Of a stretch of DNA of 64,000 nucleotides, positions 58,072 to 64,000 are shown in pieces. The notes under the pieces were generated by a model. The model saw only the letters and a list, made by a program, of their open reading frames with translations. It ran no database searches and was not told where the DNA came from. The stretch is from Pseudoduganella aquatica (GTDB lineage Bacteria > Pseudomonadota > Gammaproteobacteria > Burkholderiales > Burkholderiaceae_D). The translations under genes and the position numbers were made by a program. The stretch spans positions 124,001-188,000 of the forward strand of contig NZ_WWCU01000003.1 of the NCBI RefSeq assembly GCF_009857595.1. The letters are read 5' to 3'. Within the stretch, counting starts at the first letter, position 1; each line of letters opens with the position of its first letter.

Positions 58072-58967
58072 ACCTGCTGCCCGAGCAGCGCGCGGGCAGC
58101 CTCCTCGAACAGCTTGACGACGGCGCCGCCGGCGAACGGCGACGGCTCGCTGCTCAGCGTCAGCAGATACATCCCGATAGGCAGCGCGGGTTCCAGCATC
58201 CGCGCCTGGATGCGCGCGTTGGGCGCGGCCGCCGTCACCGGGTCCACGACGGCGTAGCCGTGGCCCGCCTCCACCATGGCCGACGCCATGTGGGCCGAAT
58301 GCACCACGGTGAGAAATTGCTGCTCGTGGCCGCACAGCGCCAGGCAGCGCGCCACCTGCGAGCCCACCGGGGAACTTTCATCGAAACCAATCAGCTGGTC
58401 CGGCAGCGCGGCGATAGGCAGCGGCTTGGCGCATTCGGCCGCGCTCCAGGTGCCTGCGGGAGCGATCACCATCAGCGCGCTGCTGGCCAGCAGGCGTGCC
58501 GAGATGGAAGGATGGCCGGGGTCGTTCAGCGTCAGGCCCACCTGGGCCGTGCGCAGCAGCAGCGACTCCACCACGCCCTGGGTCTGCGTGGAACTGAGGC
58601 GCAGGCGCAGCGCCGGGAATTGCCGGCGCAGATGGCCGCACAGCACCGGCGCGAAGTTGAGCGCCATGGTGGCGGTGGCGGCGATGTCCAGCGCGGCCAG
58701 TTCCGGCGTGCGCAGATTGGCGGCCAGACGCTGTATCTTCTGCAGGCCGTGGTTCAGCATATCGGTTTCCACGAACAGGCGCTGCGCGTCGTCGGTTGCC
58801 ACCAGGCGCCCGCCCACGCGCTGGAACAGCGCCACGCCCAGGCTGCGCTCCACGCTTTGCAGCAGCTTGGTGGCGGCCGGCTGCGAAATCGACAAGGCCT
58901 TGGCCGCCGCGCTGATCGAGCCGTGCTGCATCACGGCCTGGAAGATCTCAATATGGCGCAAACGCAT
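58062..58967 (-). CDS. LysR family transcriptional regulator
   Basis: A 301-residue LysR protein. The HTH MRLRHIEIFQAVMQHGSISAAAKALSISQPAATKLLQSVE is typical, and the effector domain is complete. Start 58967 is 2 bp after the M18 peptidase stop, so the two are in one operon; an in-frame upstream start (59015) would overlap the peptidase gene. It may control peptide or amino-acid use. Confidence 0.9.
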   Translation of the reverse strand: MRLRHIEIFQAVMQHGSISAAAKALSISQPAATKLLQSVERSLGVALFQRVGGRLVATDDAQRLFVETDMLNHGLQKIQRLAANLRTPELAALDIAATATMALNFAPVLCGHLRRQFPALRLRLSSTQTQGVVESLLLRTAQVGLTLNDPGHPSISARLLASSALMVIAPAGTWSAAECAKPLPIAALPDQLIGFDESSPVGSQVARCLALCGHEQQFLTVVHSAHMASAMVEAGHGYAVVDPVTAAAPNARIQARMLEPALPIGMYLLTLSSEPSPFAGGAVVKLFEEAARALLGQQVRP

Positions 58968-58969
58968 GC

Positions 58970-60424
58970 TTAGCGCGCCGCGTAGAAGGCCTTCATGAAG
59001 CGGTAGAAGTTCCACACGTCCACCTTGCTGGACATCTCGAACGTGGAGTGCATGCTAATCAGCGGCACGCCCATGTCGATCACTTCCATTTCCTGCTGCG
59101 ACATGAAGCGGCCTATGGTGCCGCCGGTGCCCACGTCCACCTTGGGCGTGTGGGTCTGCCATGGAATCGACGCCTGGTCCAGGATGGCGCGGATCCTGGC
59201 GGTGTATTCCGAGTTGGCGTCGAAGCCGCCGCCGTAGCGCTTGATGGTCACGCCGAAACCGATCTTGGCCGCGTTGGTGGCCTCGGTCGCTTCGGGGAAC
59301 AGCGGCGAAATGCCGTCGTTGGTGTCGGCGCTCACCACTTGCGCGTGGCGCAGCGCGGTGCGCAGGTCAAGCTCGCTGTACTGCGCGCCCTTCTGGCCGC
59401 CGACCAGGCGCGCATACGCCGTGTTGAGCAGCTGCGACGATGCACCGGTGTTGTTGACCGAACCCACTTCCTCGAAGTTGGACAGGTAGGCAATCGCGGT
59501 CTGCGCCGGCGTGCCTTCCAGGTCCATCAGGGCGCGCAGCGCGCAGTAGGTGCTCAGGCGGTCGTCCTGGCCGTGCGAGCCCACCAGGCCGCGATCCAGG
59601 CCCACGTCGCGCGGCTGCGTGGCCGGCACCAGGTGCAGGTCGGCGCTGACGAAGTCTTCTTCCGTGATGCGGTATTTGTCTTTCAGCGCGCGCAGCACTT
59701 CGGCCACTACCGAGGATTTCTCGCCGGGGATGCTGCCGGCCACGGGGTCGAGTTCCTCGCCCTTGAATACTTCGGTGTAGCTGCGGTTGCGCAGGTCCTT
59801 GTCGGCGTGGGGCGCGGCGTCGCCGATGACGAACACCGGGTCGGCCGGGTTGAAGCCGATGGAGACCGGAATGGTGCGGCCGTCGGTGGTGTCGATGCGG
59901 CCGGTCAGCGCCAGCGGCACATTGGCCCACTGGTACTTCTTGATGCCGCCGTAGTACACGGTGTTGAACAGCGCCAGGCCGTCGCGCGCGGCGCCGTTCA
60001 CGGGGCGCGCCTTGAGCGCGATGTGCGGGCTGTCGTGGTGGGTGCCCACCACGTGCGAGCCGGCCACCAGCGGCTGCTGGCCGATCACGGCCAGGATCAC
60101 GGCGCGGTCGCGCGCCGGCAGGAACAGGCGCGCGCCCGGCTTCACCTGCTCGGGGCGGGTCAGCTCGGTGAAGCCGGCGGCCTTGGCCAGGCGGATCGCT
60201 TCGGCGGTGGCGGTGTAGGGGCTGCGCGCCACGGCAAGGTATTCCTTGTACTGCTCGGCAAAGCGGAACACTTCATCGCGCTGGCCGCCTTGCAGCGCCA
60301 GCCAGGACGACTTCTTGCCCGCCCAGACGCTGGCCGGAGCAGCATTATCCTGAGCCTGCGCCGGCGCGCCCGCGCATGCCCACGCCGCCATCACCATGAA
60401 GGCCAGCTTGCCGTATTGTTTCAT
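58970..60424 (-). CDS. M18-family aminopeptidase with export signal
   Basis: A 484-residue zinc aminopeptidase. N-terminal signal peptide (1-24, ending AQA). M18 metal motifs are VGTHHDSPHIALK, GSHGQDDRLSTYCAL, LSNFEEVGSVNNTGA and LISMHSTFEMSSKVD. M18 enzymes (aspartyl aminopeptidase, LAP4 type) are normally cytoplasmic, so an exported form is noteworthy. It is followed in the same operon by a LysR regulator. Confidence 0.9.
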   Translation of the reverse strand: MKQYGKLAFMVMAAWACAGAPAQAQDNAAPASVWAGKKSSWLALQGGQRDEVFRFAEQYKEYLAVARSPYTATAEAIRLAKAAGFTELTRPEQVKPGARLFLPARDRAVILAVIGQQPLVAGSHVVGTHHDSPHIALKARPVNGAARDGLALFNTVYYGGIKKYQWANVPLALTGRIDTTDGRTIPVSIGFNPADPVFVIGDAAPHADKDLRNRSYTEVFKGEELDPVAGSIPGEKSSVVAEVLRALKDKYRITEEDFVSADLHLVPATQPRDVGLDRGLVGSHGQDDRLSTYCALRALMDLEGTPAQTAIAYLSNFEEVGSVNNTGASSQLLNTAYARLVGGQKGAQYSELDLRTALRHAQVVSADTNDGISPLFPEATEATNAAKIGFGVTIKRYGGGFDANSEYTARIRAILDQASIPWQTHTPKVDVGTGGTIGRFMSQQEMEVIDMGVPLISMHSTFEMSSKVDVWNFYRFMKAFYAAR

Positions 60425-60515
60425 TCACATCCCCTTGTCTTTATTCTTAAGCGGCGCCGTTGCCGCTAAAGGCGCTATGCTAAGGCGATGCCGCCGCGTT
60501 GGCAATCCTGGCGTA

Positions 60516-61526
60516 TTAATCCGGGTTTTCCACGGTGTAGCCCTTGGCCTTCAGCGCGGCCAGGTAGCCGTCCGGCTTGAGTATGTCGGACAGGCGCAGC
60601 GTGGCGAAGCTGCTGGTATTGGCGGCCAGCGCTTTTTCGGCGGCGCCCACCCAGGAGGCCAGGATGCGCTCCTTCACGTTCTGGAAACCGGGCCTGTCCT
60701 TGGTGAATTCGGCGTTGCGCATGGCGTCGCCGCATTCGGTTTCCTGGTCCGGGTAGCTCAGTTTCTGGATCGCTTCCAGGTCGCCCTTGGCCCAGGCGTT
60801 GGCGCGCACGCGCATGGCGTCGATGTCGCTTTCCAGGCGCTCCAGCGTCTTGGCGAAGCAGGTGGCGTCGGCCAGCTGCGACTTCTTGAAATCCTTGATC
60901 AGTTTGGACGGTTCGTCCAGCGGCAGTTCGATGCCGGTGCCGGTGACCTTGATCTTGTGCTGCTTGACGATGCCGTCGATCTTGCGGTGCACCTCGTAGC
61001 CCTTGGACAGGCCGGCCTGCTGCATGCCTGCGGTGAACAGGGTCTCGGCGGCGAAGATGGGGCGCTCGCGTTCAATGCCGTCGTTGTCGCCGATGTATTT
61101 GGCTTTCAGCGGCAGCCAGCGCGCGTACACGTCGGCGGGCAGCACATCCTTCAGCGTGGCGCCGTCCGGATTTTTCTTCGCGCCGATCAGGTGGGGCAGC
61201 GAGGGCAGCAAGGCCAGGCCGCGGAAGAAACCCACCGAGACGGAGGCGCCCGGCGGCGCCAGGTATTCCTGCGACTGGGCCAGGATGGTTTCCACCTGCT
61301 GCGAACGCCATTCCATTTTCTGCGGCAGCGGCGAGTAGGTGCCGAACACCCACAGCACGTGGCCGTCCTTGCTCACCTTCCACAGGCCCGGTCCGGGCTT
61401 CTGACCCACCACCAGGATTTTCTCCGGCACCGGCGCAGCGTCTTCCGGCGCCGACGGTTCGGCTTGAGCCCAAGCGGAGGCCAAAGGCAAAAACAGGCTC
61501 AGCGCCGGGAAAACGCGTTTCAGCAT
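60516..61526 (-). CDS. TraB/GumN-family exported protein
   Basis: A 336-residue protein with a signal peptide (ending AWA). The opening beta-hairpin GLWKVSKDGHVLWVFGTYSPLP fits the TraB/GumN (TIKI-like) family, but Tyr replaces the usual metal-binding His after GT. The C-terminal conserved Gly-His motif is also not evident. AAAGGA is 9 nt from ATG 61526 and directly abuts the alternative ATG 61535, which decides for 61526. Probably a divergent or inactive family member. Confidence 0.75.
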   Translation of the reverse strand: MLKRVFPALSLFLPLASAWAQAEPSAPEDAAPVPEKILVVGQKPGPGLWKVSKDGHVLWVFGTYSPLPQKMEWRSQQVETILAQSQEYLAPPGASVSVGFFRGLALLPSLPHLIGAKKNPDGATLKDVLPADVYARWLPLKAKYIGDNDGIERERPIFAAETLFTAGMQQAGLSKGYEVHRKIDGIVKQHKIKVTGTGIELPLDEPSKLIKDFKKSQLADATCFAKTLERLESDIDAMRVRANAWAKGDLEAIQKLSYPDQETECGDAMRNAEFTKDRPGFQNVKERILASWVGAAEKALAANTSSFATLRLSDILKPDGYLAALKAKGYTVENPD

Positions 61527-61607
61527 GGCAGGCATCCTTTCAATGTGAGATCCTCAAGGTTACTATTCTTGTATTTGTTGCGTGGCAATTTTTCAGGATG
61601 TTACAAA

Positions 61608-62798
61608 ATGCCTAAACTCTTCCGCAAAATCGGTCCTGCGCTGCTGGCAGGCTTGCTGACGCTGCCCGCCGGCGCGCAGGATTACCAGCGCGCCGGCGTG
61701 GCCGACAATATGCCGGTGTTCCAGCAGGCGCTCAAAGCCAGGCTGACCTTCCCCATGGCCTGGACGCCCCAGGTCAAGGACTTGCCGGCCTGGCGCAGCG
61801 CCGGCCGCGCCAAGCTGTGGGAGCTGACCTTGCAGGCGCCCGACACCACGCCTTTCCAGCCGCAGGTGATCGCCGAAATCGACCGGGGCAGCTATGTGGC
61901 GCGCCAGGTGGTGTTCAACCTGAGCGCGGACAGCCGCGTGCGCGCGCTGCTGCTGGTGCCGAAAGCCGCCGGCCGCCATCCCGCCGCGCTGATGCTGCAC
62001 GACCACGGCGGCAAGTTCGACATCGGCAAGGAAAAAGCCATCCAGCCCTGGGGCGATACCGCGCTGGACGCGGCGCGCCTGGCCTCCTCGCAAGCTTGGG
62101 CCGACAAGCACTTCTCCGGCCGCTATCCGGGCGACGCGCTGGCAAAGCGCGGCTACGTGGTGCTGGCGGTGGACGCGCTGGGCTGGGGCGACCGGGGCCA
62201 GCTGACGGGCGACACGCAGCAGGCGCTGGCCGCCAACGCCTTCAACCTGGGCAGCTCGCTGGCCGGCATCATGGCGCTGGAGGACACGCGCGCGGCGGCC
62301 TTCCTGGCCTCGCTGCCGGAGGTGGATGCGCGCAAGGTAGCCGCCGTCGGCTTCTCCATGGGCGCCTTCCGCGCCTGGCAGGTGGCGGCGCTGTCGGACG
62401 ATGTGAAGGCGGTGGTGGCGGCCAACTGGATGGCCACCACCGAAGGCCTGATGGTGCCGGGGAATAACCAGCTGCGCGGCAGTTCGGCATTCAATATGCT
62501 GCACCCCGGGCTGCTGCGGCACATGGACTACCCGGACGTGGCCAGCCTGGCGGCGCCCAAGCCGGCGCTGTTTTTCGCGGGCGCCGAGGACAGGCTGTTC
62601 CCGGCCGCGTCGGTGCAAACGGCTTACGGCAAGATGGCCAAGGTGTGGCGGGCCTGGGGCGCGCAGGACAAGTTCGACGCGCGCCTGCTGCCCGGCGGCC
62701 ACGTCTTCCCGCAAGCGGAGCAGGACGCAGCCTACGACTGGCTGGAGCGCCAGTTTGCGCAAACGCCGGCAGACGGCGGGTTACGCGCTCCGCGCTAA
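61608..62798 (+). CDS. Exported alpha/beta hydrolase (acetyl-xylan-esterase / dienelactone-hydrolase type)
   Basis: A 396-residue protein with a signal peptide (ending AGA, about residue 23). MLHDHGGKFDIGKEK forms the oxyanion side, VAAVGFSMGAFRAWQ holds the nucleophile Ser, FFAGAEDRLFPA the Asp and LLPGGHVFPQ the His. The last residues, GGLRAPR, and the stop codon are encoded by a REP-like element, so the native C-terminus has been replaced. Substrate unknown. Confidence 0.88.
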   Translation: MPKLFRKIGPALLAGLLTLPAGAQDYQRAGVADNMPVFQQALKARLTFPMAWTPQVKDLPAWRSAGRAKLWELTLQAPDTTPFQPQVIAEIDRGSYVARQVVFNLSADSRVRALLLVPKAAGRHPAALMLHDHGGKFDIGKEKAIQPWGDTALDAARLASSQAWADKHFSGRYPGDALAKRGYVVLAVDALGWGDRGQLTGDTQQALAANAFNLGSSLAGIMALEDTRAAAFLASLPEVDARKVAAVGFSMGAFRAWQVAALSDDVKAVVAANWMATTEGLMVPGNNQLRGSSAFNMLHPGLLRHMDYPDVASLAAPKPALFFAGAEDRLFPAASVQTAYGKMAKVWRAWGAQDKFDARLLPGGHVFPQAEQDAAYDWLERQFAQTPADGGLRAPR

Positions 62799-62867
62799 CC
62801 CGCCCTACGAATGTTGCGGAGGCGCTGCAAACGCGTAGGGCGGGTTAGGCGCCAGCCGTAACCCGCC
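62775..62867. repeat. REP-like palindromic pair after the esterase gene
   Basis: 62775-62808 begins GGCGGGTTACGCG and ends AACCCGCCCTAC; 62835-62867 is an inverted, diverged copy starting GTAGGGCGGGTTAGG. The arms match those of 39760-39841. The pair overlaps the 3' end of the hydrolase gene and precedes the convergent flagellin stop by 14 bp. Confidence 0.8.
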
Positions 62868-62880
62868 AATGAGCCGCCAC

Positions 62881-64000
62881 TCAACGCAGCAGCGCCAGCA
62901 CCTGCGACGGGCTGCTGTGCGCCTGGGCGATCATGGCCATGCCGGCCTGCTGCAAAATCTGGTTGCGCGTGAGCTGCATGGTCTCGCTGGCGTAGTCCGT
63001 GTCCAGGATCCGCGAACGCGCGGCGGCCTGGTTGATGGCGCCGCCCTGCAAATCCTGCTGGCTGGCCGTGAGCCGGTTCTCGGTGGCCCCCAGCTTGGCG
63101 CGCAGCGCGTTGATGTCGTCCAGCTTGCCGTCCAGGTAATCCAGCGCCGCCGTCGCCGCCGCCGCAGTGCTCACGTCCACCGGCGGATCGCCCGAACTCA
63201 CCGCCCGCTTCACGATCACGGTCTGCCCCGTGTCCTGCGGCGCGACCAGGCCCGCCCCAAACCCCGCCGCCCCCGGGCTCTTCCCGCCCACCAGCAAGCC
63301 TTTCGCGTCATGCGCGGCCACGCCGGTGATGGTGACCTCCTTCCGCAAGCTCGCATTGCCCAGCCCCAGCGAGGCGCCGGTGAAGCTGATGTCCGCGCCG
63401 TCCGCCGCCGTCAGCGTCAGCGTGCCGCCGCTGGCCGAGGCGCTCACGCCCGCTCCCGCCCCGCTGATGGCCGCCGCCGCGCTGGCGGCGAAGGCGCTGG
63501 CCGTGGCGCCGTTGATGGCGCCTATGGGCACGCCGTTGATCTCCATGGCGCCCGCCGCAATCCCCCCGCCCCCGCCCACCGTGCCGGTCAGCGTGGTGGC
63601 GGCGGTGGCGTTCAGCCCCGGCACGGCGGCCAGGTTGATGGCGGCGGCCACCGCATAGGCGCTGATACGCGAACGCCCCGTCCCCACTCCGTCCACGGTG
63701 GCGCCCACCGGCTGGCCGTTGAGCGTCAGGTCGCCCGCCCCCAGGCCGCCGGTCACATTGCCCACCGCGTTCAGCTGCAGCACCGGCACCTCGGCCGGGC
63801 GGACCATGGTCAGCCCCACCGGCAGCACCGCCGGCAGCGCCAGCGACAACGCCTGCCCGGCGTGCGCGCCGACCTGCAGCTGCTCGCGGAAATTGCCGTC
63901 CAATAGCTTGTGGCCGTTGAAAGTGGACTGGTCCAGGATCTGGTAATTGGCCTTCATCAGCGTATCGACCTCGCCCTGCAAGGCTTGGCGGTCGCCGATG
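62881..64000 (-). CDS. Flagellin (5' end outside window)
   Basis: 373 codons, open to the right edge. The visible N-terminal part has LMKANYQILDQSTFNGHKLLDGNFREQ, typical of the flagellin D0/D1 region. The centre is a low-complexity Ala/Gly/Thr domain with flagellin_IN-like repeats (LTLNGQPVG, MEINGVPIGAI). The C-terminal D0/D1 is intact: LDDINALRAKLGATENRL, SRILDTDYASETMQLTRNQILQQAGMAMIAQA and SPSQVLALLR. It builds the flagellar filament. Confidence 0.93.
   Translation of the reverse strand, partial: IGDRQALQGEVDTLMKANYQILDQSTFNGHKLLDGNFREQLQVGAHAGQALSLALPAVLPVGLTMVRPAEVPVLQLNAVGNVTGGLGAGDLTLNGQPVGATVDGVGTGRSRISAYAVAAAINLAAVPGLNATAATTLTGTVGGGGGIAAGAMEINGVPIGAINGATASAFAASAAAAISGAGAGVSASASGGTLTLTAADGADISFTGASLGLGNASLRKEVTITGVAAHDAKGLLVGGKSPGAAGFGAGLVAPQDTGQTVIVKRAVSSGDPPVDVSTAAAATAALDYLDGKLDDINALRAKLGATENRLTASQQDLQGGAINQAAARSRILDTDYASETMQLTRNQILQQAGMAMIAQAHSSPSQVLALLR

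Overview
The window is a high-GC (roughly two-thirds G+C) proteobacterial chromosome segment. Gene content (SiaABCD-type operon, ChrA, DUF4331/HupE/TonB-receptor cluster, DUF4214 secreted protein, flagellin, RecQ next to UppP, many LysR regulators) and codon usage suggest a betaproteobacterium of the Oxalobacteraceae, Massilia/Duganella/Telluria type. This placement is inference from style, not from a marker gene.

Layout. 1-9340: stress and detoxification genes: a cut-off TetR regulator, a KGG-repeat stress protein, a hemerythrin-like protein, a zinc alcohol dehydrogenase, a LysR/old-yellow-enzyme divergent pair followed by an SDR and a VOC protein, then a serine hydrolase and ChrA overlapping by ATGA. 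9262-20369 (all minus strand, read right to left): a signalling block with two copies of a di-heme cytochrome c peroxidase gene translationally coupled to a two-TM sensor histidine kinase. Between the copies lie a FixL/FixJ-like pair, a lone receiver and a REC-GGDEF-EAL-REC protein. 20532-28244: a divergent operon (DUF4331 protein, small lipoprotein, TPR-like protein, HupE/UreJ-type membrane protein with an EF-hand, TonB receptor) that converges on an ECF sigma/anti-sigma pair; similar ECF-like promoter sequences lie before the DUF4331 gene and the sigma gene. 28319-31249: a siaABCD operon whose SiaA has a soluble CBS-like input, behind a leader terminator.

31417-46492: ordinary accessory and housekeeping genes (a LysR pseudogene with an internal deletion, NmrA-like, YkgJ-like, aldo/keto reductase, MFS, uppP, recQ, AraC, EamA, amidohydrolase, trmB, HIRAN-like, DUF4214) with dispersed palindromic repeats. 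46519-53739: AT-richer mobile region: a PIN / XRE-ImmA pair with a promoter inside its operator, then a small island around tRNA-Gly(CCC). A displaced tRNA 3' half lies on the left and a displaced 5' half on the right; inside are an integrase pseudogene and unrecognised genes. 53813-64000: a proline-iminopeptidase-like hydrolase, M28 and M18 peptidases, a PAS chemoreceptor, a LysR regulator, a TraB/GumN-like protein, an esterase-like hydrolase whose C-terminus is written by a repeat, and a flagellin cut by the window end.

Most interesting candidates: (i) the duplicated peroxidase-kinase block with its c-di-GMP output and the adjacent DUF4331/HupE/TonB operon, which look like one envelope redox or metal sensing and uptake system; (ii) the siaABCD leader; (iii) the double-sided tRNA-Gly island with unknown cargo.
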